Source of the DNA: Methylobacterium terrae
Lineage (GTDB): Bacteria > Pseudomonadota > Alphaproteobacteria > Rhizobiales > Beijerinckiaceae
Reading direction: 5' to 3'
Length of the DNA: 64,000 bases
Assembly (NCBI RefSeq): GCF_003173755.1
Contig: NZ_CP029553.1
Coordinates: 335,001 to 399,000 of the forward strand
This document shows, piece by piece, positions 51,960 through 61,144 of the stretch; within the stretch, counting starts at the first letter, position 1, and the number at the start of each line of letters is the position of its first letter. The translations under genes were made by a program, and so were the position numbers. Under the pieces are notes generated by a model that had not been told where the DNA came from, ran no database searches, and saw only the letters and a program-made list of their open reading frames with translations.

Positions 51960-54056
51960 CTACGCCCCATCCCGCGCCAGCACCAGGAGCGCCCGCCCCG
52001 GCAGCCGCACGCTCCCCCCGCGCCGCACCGCCTCCCGCCCCGCCGGCCGCCCGTCCGCGACCGTGGTGTCGAACAGCGGCGTCCACGGCCCGCCGATCAC
52101 CTTGGCGAGCCGGAACTCCAGCGCGCCCTCCCCGGCATTGGCGAGGATCAGGAGGCGGCGCCCGTCCGGCGCGTCGTTGCCGATCTGCATGCCGAAGGCG
52201 CGGCGCTCAGGCTCGCCCCAGGCGCCGTCGTCCATCTCGGCGCCGCAGGGCGAGAGCCAGTGCACGTCCTTGAAGCCCCCCGGCGCCACGGTCTCGCCGG
52301 TGAGGAACTTCCGCCGGCGCAGCGCCCGGTGATCGCGACGGAGCGCCAGGAGGTGGCGCACGAACTCGGTGAACTCGGCGTCGCCGCCGTCGCTCTCCCA
52401 GTCCATCCAGGAGGTGGGATTGTCCTGGCAATAGGCGTTGTTGTTACCGCCCTGGCTGCGCGAGCGCTCGTCGCCCATCAGCAGCATCGGCACGCCCTGC
52501 GCCAGCAGGATCGTGGCGAGCAGGTTGCGCTTCTGGCGCGCGCGCAAGGAGAGGATCTCGGGGTCGTCGGTCGGGCCCTCGACGCCGTAGTTGCGCGAGA
52601 CGTTGTGGCCGTGGCCGTCGCGGTTGCCCTCGCCGTTGGCCTCGTTGTGCTTCTCCTCGTAGGCGACGACGTCGGCGAGCGTGTAGCCGTCGTGGGAGGC
52701 GATGAAGTTGATGCTGGCGGACGGCCCGCGGCCGGAAGCCGAAAAGATCTCCTTGGAGCCGGTCAGCCCTTGCGTCAGCTTCGGCAATTGGCCGGCGTCA
52801 CCCCGCCAGAAGCCCCTTGCCGCGTCGCGGAACTGGTCGTTCCAGTCGCTCCAGCCGACCGGGAAGCCGCCGAGCTGGTAGCCGCCCATGCCGATGTCCC
52901 ACGGCTCGGCGATGAGCTTGACCCGGGACAGGACCGGGTCCTGCGCCATCGCCTGCAGCACCGCGGCGCGGGGCGTGAAGTCGTGGGGGGAGCGGGCGAG
53001 GCTGGACGCCAGGTCGAAGCGGAAGCCGTCGATCCGGTACGCCTCGACCCAGTGGCGCAGCGAATCGAGCACCATCTGCATCACCCGCGGCACCGCGACG
53101 TCGAGGGTGTTGCCGCAGCCGGTGCAGTCGATGTCGCGGCGCGGATCGTCGGGCTGGAGCTTGTAGTAGCTCGCATTGTCGATGCCGCGGAACGACAGGC
53201 TCGGGCCGGTATGGTCGGCCTCGCAGGTATGGTTGTAGACCACGTCCATCAGCACCTCGATGCCGGCGGCATGGAGCTGGCGGATCGCGCTCCTCAGGCC
53301 GGGGATGCCGGCGGGGCCGAGGTAGCGCGGCTCGGGCGCGAAGTAGTTGAGCGGCGAGTAGCCCCAGAAGTTGGAGAGGTCCTTCTCGACCAGGAAGCGG
53401 TCGTCGACGAAGGCCTGGATCGGCAGCAATTCGACCGCCGTGACGCCGAGGCGCACCAGATGCTCGACGATCGCCGGGTGGCCGAGCGCCGCGTAGGTGC
53501 CGCGCCACGGCAGGGGCACCCCCGGATGGGTGTGGGTCAGGGCCCGGACATGGGCCTCGTAGATCACGCTGTCGACCAGCGGGTGGCGGAGCGGCGGGTC
53601 GTCGTGGACCGGTGCCTCGGGAGCCGTCACCACGCCCTTCGGCATCATCGGGGCGCTGTCGCGCCGGTCGAGCACGTCCTCGCGGTGGCTGCCGCGGCGA
53701 TACGGGTAGAGCGCGTCGTGCCAGCGCACCCGGCCGTGCAGCTCGCGGGCATAGGGGTCGATCAGGAGCTTGTGCGGGTTGAAGCGGTGGCCCCGCCCCG
53801 GATCCCAGGGGCCGTGCACCCGGTAGCCGTAGAGCTGGCCCGGGAGCACCCCGGAGAGGTAGCCGTGCCAGACGTCGTCGGTGCGCCGCGGCAGCCGGAC
53901 CACGTCGGTCTGGACGCGCCCCGTCGGATCGAACAGGCACAGGTCCACTGCCGTGGCGTGGGCGGAGAACAGCGCGAAGTTGACCCCGCGCCCGTCGAAA
54001 TGGGCGCCGAGCGGGGCCGGGGCGCCGTCATCGAGTGCGATCATCCGGTCCGTCAT
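51960..54056 (-). CDS. glgX: Glycogen debranching enzyme GlgX
   Basis: A 698-residue cytoplasmic GH13 isoamylase-type enzyme hydrolysing alpha-1,6 branches of limit dextrins in glycogen breakdown. It has an N-terminal CBM48 (GVNFALFSAHATAVDLCLFDPTG), and a catalytic barrel with DVVYNHT, RIDGFRFDLASSLAR (nucleophile Asp), AEPWDIG (acid Glu) and NFIASHDG. A C-terminal beta domain follows. The ATG at 54056 is chosen; a GTG at 54080 is possible. No other glycogen gene is in the window. Confidence 0.95.
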   Translation of the reverse strand: MTDRMIALDDGAPAPLGAHFDGRGVNFALFSAHATAVDLCLFDPTGRVQTDVVRLPRRTDDVWHGYLSGVLPGQLYGYRVHGPWDPGRGHRFNPHKLLIDPYARELHGRVRWHDALYPYRRGSHREDVLDRRDSAPMMPKGVVTAPEAPVHDDPPLRHPLVDSVIYEAHVRALTHTHPGVPLPWRGTYAALGHPAIVEHLVRLGVTAVELLPIQAFVDDRFLVEKDLSNFWGYSPLNYFAPEPRYLGPAGIPGLRSAIRQLHAAGIEVLMDVVYNHTCEADHTGPSLSFRGIDNASYYKLQPDDPRRDIDCTGCGNTLDVAVPRVMQMVLDSLRHWVEAYRIDGFRFDLASSLARSPHDFTPRAAVLQAMAQDPVLSRVKLIAEPWDIGMGGYQLGGFPVGWSDWNDQFRDAARGFWRGDAGQLPKLTQGLTGSKEIFSASGRGPSASINFIASHDGYTLADVVAYEEKHNEANGEGNRDGHGHNVSRNYGVEGPTDDPEILSLRARQKRNLLATILLAQGVPMLLMGDERSRSQGGNNNAYCQDNPTSWMDWESDGGDAEFTEFVRHLLALRRDHRALRRRKFLTGETVAPGGFKDVHWLSPCGAEMDDGAWGEPERRAFGMQIGNDAPDGRRLLILANAGEGALEFRLAKVIGGPWTPLFDTTVADGRPAGREAVRRGGSVRLPGRALLVLARDGA

Positions 54057-54134
54057 TCCCTGGGGCACGAGCCTGTTCACGAGCGAACATGCCCGCGGAC
54101 CGGCCGGCTGCCAAGCTGACGGATGCTCCCGTCC

Positions 54135-55154
54135 TCAGGCCGCCGCGCTCGCCGGCTCGCGGGAGACGAGTGCCACCGCCTCGCGCAGCGTGTCGAGGCC
54201 CGCATCCGGCCGCGTGCCGGCGACCGAGAGGTGGCGGCGGTAGGGCCGTGCCCCGGGCCGTCCGTTGAACAGGCCGAGCATGTGCCGGGTCATGGTGTGC
54301 AGGCGCACGCCCTCCTGGAGCCGCTTCGCGATGTAGGGCGCGTAGGCCTCGATCGCCGCGAACGGATCCGTCACCGGGGCCAGCTCGCCGAACAGCTCCG
54401 GATCGACGCCCAGCAGCAGCGCCGGCTCGGCATAGGCCGCGCGGCCGAGCATCACCCCGTCGAGGGCGATCCCGTCCCGCGGCGCGAGCTCGGCCGCGGC
54501 GATCGCGAGATCCTGCAGGCCGCCGTTGAGGGCGATCGGCAGATCCGGGTTCGCGCGCTTGAGGCGGTGGACCCGGCTGTAATCGAGGGGCGGGATGTCC
54601 CGGTTCTCCTTAGGCGACAGGCCCTTCAGCCACGCCTTGCGGGCATGCACGATGAGCGCGTCGACCCCCGCCGCCCGGACGGCGGCGGTGAGCGCGTCGA
54701 GCGCCGCCTCCGGGTCCTGGTCGTCGACGCCGATGCGGCACTTCACCGTCACCGGCACCGAGACGGCCGCCTTCATGGCGGCGACGCACTCAGCCACCAG
54801 GCCTGGCTCGCGCATCAGGCAGGCGCCGAAGCGCCCGTCCTGCACCCGGTCCGAGGGGCAGCCGACATTGAGGTTCACCTCGCGGTAGCCGAACTCTTCC
54901 GCGATGCGGGCGGCCGCCGCGAGGTCGCCCGGATCCGACCCGCCGAGCTGGATCGCCACCGGATGCTCGGCCGCATCGAAGCCGATCAGCCGCTCCCGCG
55001 GCCCGTGCAGCACGGCGCCCGTCGTCACCATCTCGGTGTAGAGCAGGGCGCGGGCCGAGAGGATGCGGTGGAACGCCCGGCAGTGGCGGTCGGTCCAGTC
55101 CATCATCGGGGCGACGGAGAAGCGCCAGGGCGAGGAAGGAGCAGTATCGGTCAT
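54135..55154 (-). CDS. dusA: tRNA-dihydrouridine synthase A
   Basis: A 339-residue FMN enzyme reducing uridine to dihydrouridine at tRNA positions 20/20a. It has the N-terminal FSVAPMMDWTDRHCRAFHRILS, catalytic Cys in NLNVGCPSDRVQDGRFGACLM, ARKAWLKGLSPKENRDIPPLDY (the DusA-specific segment), and ALNGGLQD then GVMLGRAAY phosphate-binding loops. The length matches DusA (about 330). Confidence 0.96.
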   Translation of the reverse strand: MTDTAPSSPWRFSVAPMMDWTDRHCRAFHRILSARALLYTEMVTTGAVLHGPRERLIGFDAAEHPVAIQLGGSDPGDLAAAARIAEEFGYREVNLNVGCPSDRVQDGRFGACLMREPGLVAECVAAMKAAVSVPVTVKCRIGVDDQDPEAALDALTAAVRAAGVDALIVHARKAWLKGLSPKENRDIPPLDYSRVHRLKRANPDLPIALNGGLQDLAIAAAELAPRDGIALDGVMLGRAAYAEPALLLGVDPELFGELAPVTDPFAAIEAYAPYIAKRLQEGVRLHTMTRHMLGLFNGRPGARPYRRHLSVAGTRPDAGLDTLREAVALVSREPASAAA

Positions 55155-55222
55155 GGTCGTGAGGTGGTGATCCGCCCGGTCTGGTCCATGCCGGGACCCG
55201 TCATGAGATGGGGAGCGCGGCG

Positions 55223-55858
55223 TCAGTGCCCGTGCTTGCAGTTCGGACCGTGGACGTGCCCGTGATCGTGCGGGTGGCCATGGTCATGGTGGTGATCGTG
55301 ATGGGCGTGGTCGTGATGGGCGTGGTCGTGATGCCCGTGATCGTGGTCCCCGTGACCATGGTCGCGGTGGTCGTGCTCAGCGTGGGCATGACCATGGTGA
55401 TGGTCGTGCCCGCAGGTGCTGTGGTCGTGGGCCGCCGCCTCCTTCTCGGGGCGGAACGGGCGCTGGAGCGCGCTCGCGGTGCAGCCCTGGCCGCGGATCA
55501 GCTCGGCCACCACCGGGTCGTCGAGGACGTAGAGCGCGTCGGCCGTCACCTCGGCCTGGACGTGGTTGCTGCCGAGCTGCCAGGCGAGGCGGGTCAGGCG
55601 GAGCGGGTTCTCGGCCTTGACCGCGAGCAGGGCCTGCGGGGCGGCGAGGATGCGCACCAGGCGCCCGTCCTCCAGGCGCACCGCGTCGCCGTCCTCGAGG
55701 GTGGTCTCGCGGTCGAGGTCGAGACGGAAGGCGAGGCCGCCCCGCGCCGTCAGCTCGGCGCTGCGGCGCGAGCGGGCGGCGTGGTCGAGGGCGACCTCGT
55801 CGGCGACGGCGTCGGGGCGCACGGCGGCTTTGCGGACGATGGTGGTGGCGCGCTGCAT
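55223..55858 (-). CDS. ureE: Urease accessory protein UreE with His-rich tail
   Basis: A 211-residue nickel-binding chaperone that delivers Ni to urease. Residues 1-145 are the UreE peptide-binding and metal-binding domains (RLVRILAAPQALLAVKAENPLRLTRLAWQLGSNHVQAEV, GQGCTASALQRPF). The tail of about 60 residues holds more than 30 histidines in D-H-H, D-H-G-H and H-A-H runs, encoded in part by 15-bp tandem repeats, and ends HVHGPNCKHGH. The tail is longer than in Klebsiella UreE. No other urease gene lies within the window. Confidence 0.94.
   Translation of the reverse strand: MQRATTIVRKAAVRPDAVADEVALDHAARSRRSAELTARGGLAFRLDLDRETTLEDGDAVRLEDGRLVRILAAPQALLAVKAENPLRLTRLAWQLGSNHVQAEVTADALYVLDDPVVAELIRGQGCTASALQRPFRPEKEAAAHDHSTCGHDHHHGHAHAEHDHRDHGHGDHDHGHHDHAHHDHAHHDHHHDHGHPHDHGHVHGPNCKHGH
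55301..55345 (-). repeat. 15-bp tandem repeat in the ureE His tail
   Basis: GGGCGTGGTCGTGAT is repeated twice, with a third diverged copy (plus-strand sense). In frame on the minus strand each unit encodes a five-residue His/Asp motif (DHAHH type). Copy-number change would alter nickel-binding capacity without frameshift. Confidence 0.75.
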
Positions 55859-56099
55859 CGGGTCCTCGCGGGCGTTCAAGCCGGGCATGTCCGGCCCCTT
55901 TAGAGCATTTGGCGCCCGGGCGGCAGGGGCCCGGGCCTGTGGCCTGCGCGCCGCACCGCCCCGATTCGCGCCTCGGGCCCGGGAACCATCGGACGGCCAA
56001 GCTCATTTTGCGTTCAGGCACGGTACGGCTAAGCTGCCGGACAGCGGCGCGGGCGCGACGCCCGGAGCCAGACCGCGAGACGCACGAGGGGACAACACC

Positions 56100-56369
56100 A
56101 TGAAGAAGCTCATCGCCGCCACGCTCGCCGGCGCCCTGGCCCTGTCGGTCGGCGCCTGCAACACCCCCGGCGACCGCGCCGCCGGCGGCGCCGCCCTCGG
56201 CGGCCTGACCGGCGCGGCGATCGGCGCGGCGGCCACCGGCCGGGCCGGCGGCGCGCTCGCGGGCGGCCTGATCGGCGCGGCCGGCGGCGCCGTGGTCGGC
56301 GCGGCCACCGCCCCCCAGTGCCCCTACGGCACCTACCGCGACCCCTACGGCAACGTCTACTGCCGCTGA
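56100..56369 (+). CDS. Glycine-zipper lipoprotein
   Basis: An 89-residue outer-membrane lipoprotein. A signal peptide with a lipobox (ALSVGAC) gives lipidation at Cys20. It is followed by a glycine-zipper region (GGAALGGLTGAAIGAAATGRAGGALAGGLIGAAGGAVVGAA) that can form a membrane-associated helix pair. It ends in CPYGTYRDPYGNVYCR with two cysteines. GAGGGG precedes the ATG. Such small lipoproteins are common; the exact role is unknown. Confidence 0.85.
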   Translation: MKKLIAATLAGALALSVGACNTPGDRAAGGAALGGLTGAAIGAAATGRAGGALAGGLIGAAGGAVVGAATAPQCPYGTYRDPYGNVYCR

Positions 56370-56520
56370 TCGGCCTCGCCTGAGCGCCCCGGCGGTCTTG
56401 CCGCCGGGTGCGCTACCACATTCCGCGGAACGCGCGGGGGCGCTACAAGGGCCCCATGACGCGCCCGCTCCCCCGAGACCCGATCCCCCTCCCCCGCCCG
56501 ACCGAGATCCGGAGGCGGGC

Positions 56521-57246
56521 GTGAGCCAGGGCGTGTGGGGCAAGCTCGGCGGTGCCGGCCTCGGGCTCGCCGCCGGCGGTCCGCTCGGCGCGCTGATCGG
56601 CGCCGTCGCCGGCCACTTCCTCCTCGACCGCGAGGGCTCGCTGTTCGGGCCCACCCCCCGCGAGGTGGTGTTCACCACCGGCCTCGTCGCGCTCGCCGCC
56701 AAGATGGCGAAGTCGGACGGGGTGGTGACGCCCTCCGAGGTCGCGGCCTTCGCCGAGATCGTGCGGGTGCCCGAGGACGAGCGCGCCGGGGTCGAGCGGC
56801 TGTTCGACCTCGCCAAGCGCACCACCAGCGGCTTCGAGGGCTATGCCCGCCAGGTCGCCGAGGCCTTCCACGACGAGCCCGCCCTGCTCGAGGACGTGCT
56901 CGACGGCCTGTTCCACATCGCCAAGGCGGACGGCGCCGTGCACGAGAGCGAGGCGCGCTACCTCGCCGAGGTGGCGGCGATCTTCGGCTTCGACGAGGCG
57001 CGCTTCGCAGGCATCACCGCCCGGCACGTGCGGCTGGCCGACGATCCCTACGAGGTGCTGGGCGCCGCGCGCTCGCTGACCGATGCCGAGCTGAAGGCGC
57101 GCTACCGGGCGCTCGTCTCGGAGAACCATCCCGACCGGGCGGTGGCCCGCGGCCTGCCGCCCGCGGCGGTGGCCATCGCGACCCGGCGCCTCGCCGCCAT
57201 CAACGCCGCCTACGACCGCATCGCCGCCGAGCGGCGCCCGAGTTGA
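56521..57246 (+). CDS. DjlA-like TerB-DnaJ membrane co-chaperone
   Basis: A 241-residue protein with a glycine-rich N-terminal membrane segment (KLGGAGLGLAAGGPLGALIGAVAGHFLL), a TerB/DjlA helical domain (TTGLVALAAKMAKSDGVVTPSEVAAFAEIVRVPEDE), and a C-terminal J domain with HPD (DPYEVLGAARSLTDAELKARYRALVSENHPDRAVARG). This is the DjlA arrangement that stimulates DnaK at the inner membrane. The GTG at 56521 has a perfect GGAGG 5 bases upstream. The next gene follows by 21 bases. Confidence 0.93.
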   Translation: MSQGVWGKLGGAGLGLAAGGPLGALIGAVAGHFLLDREGSLFGPTPREVVFTTGLVALAAKMAKSDGVVTPSEVAAFAEIVRVPEDERAGVERLFDLAKRTTSGFEGYARQVAEAFHDEPALLEDVLDGLFHIAKADGAVHESEARYLAEVAAIFGFDEARFAGITARHVRLADDPYEVLGAARSLTDAELKARYRALVSENHPDRAVARGLPPAAVAIATRRLAAINAAYDRIAAERRPS

Positions 57247-57267
57247 GCCCAAGGTCTCGCCGCCCGC

Positions 57268-58023
57268 ATGAGCCTCACCCCCGACAGCCCGGTCGCCACC
57301 CAGGTGGTGCCCTCCCCCAACCACGACGAGCGGACCCTGCCGGTCGACGCGCTGATCCTGCACTACACCGGCATGGCGAGCGCCGCCGAGGCGCTGCTGC
57401 GGCTCTGCAACCCGCTCGCCAAGGTCTCGTCGCACTACCTCGTCTTCGAGGAGGGCCGGGTGGTGCAGATGGTGCCGGAGGCCCGCCGCGCCTGGCACGC
57501 CGGCGTCTCGGCCTGGGAAGGCGTGCGCGACATGAACTCGCGCTCGATCGGGATCGAGATCGCGCATCCCGGGCACGCCGAGGACGGCAGCCTCGCGCCC
57601 TACCCGGAGGCGCAGATGGCGGCGGTGACGGCGCTCTGCCGCGACATCCTCGGACGTTGGCCGATCCGGCCCGACCGGGTGCTGGCTCATTCCGACATCG
57701 CGCCCGAGCGCAAGATCGATCCGGGCGAGAGCTTTCCCTGGGGCGCCCTCTCCCGGGACGGCATCGGCCACTGGGTGCCCCCGGCCCCGATCCGCGACGG
57801 GCGCTTCTTCTCCGAGGGCGATGCCGGCCAGCCGATCGAGGCGCTGCAATCGATGTTCGCGCTCTACGGCTACGACCTGCCGGTGAGCGGCACCTTCGAC
57901 GCCAGGACCCGCGCGGCGGTGACGGCGTTCCAGCGCCACTTCCGCCCGGCCCGGGTCGACGGGGTGGCCGATGCCTCGACCATCACGACGCTGCGGGACC
58001 TCCTGGCGGGCAAGCCGGGGTGA
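57268..58023 (+). CDS. N-acetylmuramoyl-L-alanine amidase (AmpD type) with peptidoglycan-binding domain
   Basis: A 251-residue zinc amidase cleaving the MurNAc-L-Ala bond. The amidase_2 domain has zinc ligands in LILHYTGMASAAE, AWHAGVSAWEGVRDMNSRSIGIEIAHPG, and VLAHSDIAPERKIDPGESFPW. The C-terminal PG_binding_1 domain spans about residues 185-250 (QPIEALQSMFALYGYDLPVSGTFDARTRAAVTAFQRHF). No signal peptide is visible, so cytoplasmic muropeptide recycling is likely. It is probably in an operon with the preceding djlA-like gene. Confidence 0.94.
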   Translation: MSLTPDSPVATQVVPSPNHDERTLPVDALILHYTGMASAAEALLRLCNPLAKVSSHYLVFEEGRVVQMVPEARRAWHAGVSAWEGVRDMNSRSIGIEIAHPGHAEDGSLAPYPEAQMAAVTALCRDILGRWPIRPDRVLAHSDIAPERKIDPGESFPWGALSRDGIGHWVPPAPIRDGRFFSEGDAGQPIEALQSMFALYGYDLPVSGTFDARTRAAVTAFQRHFRPARVDGVADASTITTLRDLLAGKPG

Positions 58024-58140
58024 AGGGCGCCCGACGGAGCGGGAGGACCCGTCGTCGCACGGCGCCCTCCGCTTGACGGCCCGAAGGCCGCGCCGCAGAA
58101 ACATCTTCTCCAAAGAAAGAAAACGGGAGGATGTTGTCGC

Positions 58141-59412
58141 GTGTCCGAGCCGACGATCCTGCATCGACGCCGCTTCCTCGCCGGCACGGCCATGGGGGCG
58201 GTCGGCGTCGCCTCCGCCGCGCGCGCCCAGGGCCCCGCGGCGGATCCGGCCAGGCCGGCGCCGCCGAAGCCCGACGCCAAGGGGACGTCGGACGCCAAGG
58301 GGAAGCCCGACGCCAAGGGCTTGCCGGGCACCATCGCCTGGAAGGACCCGGACGCCCTCATCGTTCACTCCAACCAGACCGTGGAGACGAAGCGCGGCTT
58401 CATCGGCAGCGGCATCGTCACGCCGATCGGCCGGCTGTTCATCCGCAACAACGTCGCCCCGCCCCCGGACGGCATCGTCGCCGATCGGGATGCGTGGCGG
58501 CTCGAGATCGCGGGCGTGGCCGATCCGAGGACGCTGACGCTGGCCGAGCTGAAGCGCCTCGGCCTCGCGAGCGTCGCCACCGTGCTGCAATGCTCCGGCA
58601 ACGGCCGCAAGTACATGCAGGACGCGCTGCAGCCGGGCCAGAAGATCTCGGGCACGCCGTGGACCGTCGGGGCGGCGGGCTGCGTGATCTGGAGCGGCGT
58701 GCCGCTCAGGGCCGTGGTCGACGCGCTCGGCGGCCCGGCGGCCGGCATGCGGTTCGTCACCGGCACGGGCGGGGAGGAACTGCCGGCCGGGCTCAAGCCC
58801 AAGGACGTGATCGTCGAGCGCTCGGTCCCGATCGCGACCCTCGACACGGTGCTCCTGGCCTGGGAGATGAACGGCGAGCCGCTTCCCCTGGCGCATGGCG
58901 GCCCGTTGCGGATGATCGTGCCGGGCTACTCGGGCGTGAACAACGTCAAGTACGTCAAGACGGTGGCGCTGACGGCCGTCGAGACCGACGCCAAGATCCA
59001 GGCCGCGAGCTACCGCATGCACGGCGTCGGCGAGCGGGCCGGCCCCGGGCAGCCCTCGATCTGGGAACAGCCGGTGCGGTCGTGGATCACCGCACCCCTG
59101 GAGGACGGGGCGGCGGGCCGCGCGGTCGTCACCGGCATCGCCTTCGGCGGCGTGAACGCGGTGGCGCGCGTCGAGGTCTCGGTCGACGGCGGCCGCAGCT
59201 GGAGCGACGCTCCCTTCATCGGGCCCGACCTCGGCCGGTACGCCTGGCGGCAATTCGCCCTCGCGCTCGACCTGCCGGCGGGGACGCACGTCCTGGTGAG
59301 CCGGGCGACCGACGCGGCCGGCAACGTTCAGCCCGAGGAGACGCCGCCGAACGGCGGCGGCTACAGCTACAACGGCTGGCGCGGACCGGCCGTGAGCCTG
59401 AGAACCGCCTGA
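58141..59412 (+). CDS. sorA: Sulfite dehydrogenase molybdenum subunit SorA
   Basis: A 423-residue periplasmic molybdoenzyme oxidising sulfite to sulfate. The twin-arginine signal is HRRRFLAGTAMGAVGVAS. After cleavage comes a PDAKG-type repeat linker (DAKGTSDAKGKPDAKG). The molybdopterin domain has the Mo-ligating Cys in LQCSGNGRKYM, and the dimerisation domain has GVNAVARVEVSVDGGRSWSDA. The GTG at 58141 has GGGAGGA upstream. SorA works with the small cytochrome encoded downstream. Its cofactor needs MoaC and MoeA, encoded at 32174-33900. Confidence 0.93.
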   Translation: MSEPTILHRRRFLAGTAMGAVGVASAARAQGPAADPARPAPPKPDAKGTSDAKGKPDAKGLPGTIAWKDPDALIVHSNQTVETKRGFIGSGIVTPIGRLFIRNNVAPPPDGIVADRDAWRLEIAGVADPRTLTLAELKRLGLASVATVLQCSGNGRKYMQDALQPGQKISGTPWTVGAAGCVIWSGVPLRAVVDALGGPAAGMRFVTGTGGEELPAGLKPKDVIVERSVPIATLDTVLLAWEMNGEPLPLAHGGPLRMIVPGYSGVNNVKYVKTVALTAVETDAKIQAASYRMHGVGERAGPGQPSIWEQPVRSWITAPLEDGAAGRAVVTGIAFGGVNAVARVEVSVDGGRSWSDAPFIGPDLGRYAWRQFALALDLPAGTHVLVSRATDAAGNVQPEETPPNGGGYSYNGWRGPAVSLRTA

Positions 59413-59468
59413 AGTCCCTCCCGCCCCGACGGTCCGCATCCCGGCGATGCGGGCCGCGAAAGCCCGTG

Positions 59469-59795
59469 ATGAAAGCTGCGACCCGCCTCGCTCTCTGCGT
59501 CGTCCTGGCTCTCGCCGCGGCTCCGGCCTCGGCGGACCCGGCACGCCTCGCCCTCGGCAAGCGCGTGTTCACCGAGCTGGCCGAGCCGGGATGCGGCGTC
59601 TGCCACGCGCTCGCGGATGCGGGCACGACCGGAGCGGTCGGGCCGGCCCTCGACACGCTGAAGCCGGATGCGGGCCGCGTGGCGACGGCGGTGACGAACG
59701 GCATCGGGGTGATGCCGGCCTTCGAGGACCTGACCCCGGAGCAGGTCGCCGCCGTCGCGCTCTACGTCGCGACCGTCACCGGCGCCCAGCGATAG
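59469..59795 (+). CDS. sorB: Sulfite dehydrogenase cytochrome c subunit SorB
   Basis: A 108-residue monohaem cytochrome c with a Sec signal peptide (LALCVVLALAAAPASADP), the haem motif CGVCH, and the distal Met in GVMPAFEDLTPEQVAAVALYVATVTG. It lies 56 bases after sorA, and the pair matches the SorAB sulfite dehydrogenase of Starkeya novella. It passes electrons from sulfite oxidation to the respiratory chain. Confidence 0.92.
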   Translation: MKAATRLALCVVLALAAAPASADPARLALGKRVFTELAEPGCGVCHALADAGTTGAVGPALDTLKPDAGRVATAVTNGIGVMPAFEDLTPEQVAAVALYVATVTGAQR

Positions 59796-59859
59796 GCCGG
59801 CCCGGCGCGAGGCCGAGAGACGATGAGGGGCGCGACGGCGCGCCCCTCGCGACCTCCAT

Positions 59860-60927
59860 TCACCCGTGGCTGCTGCCGAGCCGTCCGCGCGGCGCGTCGG
59901 CCTGGGGCAGACCTTGCGGCGGGGCCTGGGGCAGTGCGGCCGGCGTCTCGGCGGCGCCGCGGGTGCGCCACAGGCTGTAGACGATGCCGCCGGCGAGCAG
60001 GACCACCGTCACCACCAGGGCGACCCAGGGCTGGATCTCGATCAGCCCGAACGTGTCCGCCACCACGATCTTCAGGCCGATGAAGATCAGGATCAGGGCG
60101 AGCGCGGTCTTGAGGTAGGCGAAGCGGTCGACCATCGCCGCGAGCGCGAAGTAGAGCGCGCGCAACCCCAAGATCGCGAAGATGTTCGAGGTGTAGACCA
60201 CGTAGGTGTCGGTGGTGATGGCGAAGATCGCCGGCACGCTGTCGACCGCGAAGATCACGTCGGCGCCGTTCACCAGCACCAGCGCCAGGGCGAGCGGCGT
60301 CAGCCACAGCACCGGCTTGCCGGTCTTCGGGTCGGGCCGGCGTGTGGTGAACTTCTGGCCGTCGAGCTCGTCGGTCACCCGCATGTGCCGGCGCATGAAG
60401 CCGGTGAAGCGGTCGGCGGACTTGTTCTCGCCCTCCTCCTCGTCGCCCGAGACCAGCATCTTGATGCCGGCATAGATCAGGAAGGCGGCGAAGATCGTCA
60501 GCACCCACTCGGCCTGGTGGACGAGGGCGGCGCCGAGCCCGATCATCAGGCCGCGCAGCACGATCGCCGCCAGGATGCCCCAGAGCAGCACCCGGTGCTG
60601 CGCGTTGCGGGGGATGCCGAGGTAGCCGAAGATCACCGCGATGACGAAGACGTTGTCCATCGACAGCGACTTCTCGACGATGAGGCCGGCGAGGTATTCC
60701 TGGCCCGCCTGCGGGCCGATGTACCACCAGACCCAGCCGCCGAAGATGAGGCCGAGGGTGAGGTAGAAGGCGGTGAGGAGCAGGCTCTCCTTCACGCCGA
60801 TCTCGCGACTCTTGTCGCGATGCAGGAGACCGAGATCGAGGGCGAGCAGGATGAAGATGACGGCGTGGAAACCCAGCCACATCCAGACCGGCTTGCCGAG
60901 CCACGTCATGTACAGGAAATCGACCAT
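59860..60927 (-). CDS. TerC family integral membrane protein
   Basis: A 355-residue inner-membrane protein with about nine helices. Family motifs are FILLALDLGLLHR, VEKSLSMDNVFVIAVIFGYL, and NGADVIFAVDSVPAIFAITTDTYVVYTSNIFAILGLRALYF, with conserved Asp residues in helices 1, 3 and 6. TerC/Alx proteins export manganese or act in tellurite resistance and loading of exported metalloproteins. The ATG at 60927 is chosen to match family N-termini; an upstream ATG at 60972 is possible. No yybP-ykoY riboswitch was seen upstream. Confidence 0.92.
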   Translation of the reverse strand: MVDFLYMTWLGKPVWMWLGFHAVIFILLALDLGLLHRDKSREIGVKESLLLTAFYLTLGLIFGGWVWWYIGPQAGQEYLAGLIVEKSLSMDNVFVIAVIFGYLGIPRNAQHRVLLWGILAAIVLRGLMIGLGAALVHQAEWVLTIFAAFLIYAGIKMLVSGDEEEGENKSADRFTGFMRRHMRVTDELDGQKFTTRRPDPKTGKPVLWLTPLALALVLVNGADVIFAVDSVPAIFAITTDTYVVYTSNIFAILGLRALYFALAAMVDRFAYLKTALALILIFIGLKIVVADTFGLIEIQPWVALVVTVVLLAGGIVYSLWRTRGAAETPAALPQAPPQGLPQADAPRGRLGSSHG

Positions 60928-61144
60928 CGCGGGACCGTGATGCTTCGAGGAGGAAAGCATCGGCTCCGACATCACGAGCGCGAGAAGCGCAGCTCGCCAG
61001 AGGGGCCCGCAGCCGATGGCGACGACTTATGTTCCGGATGGCGGCGGATCAAGGGCAGCCGGAGCCGACGGCCACGCTCTTATTTTTTCGCCCTGCCCGC
61101 GCGGCAGGTTGACAGCGCCGCCCGCGTCGCGGCCTTGGGCGCGG

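Noticed and set aside
60928..61020. Possible yybP-ykoY manganese riboswitch upstream of the TerC gene
   Set aside because: The conserved loop sequences and paired helices of that class are not recognisable in this leader.
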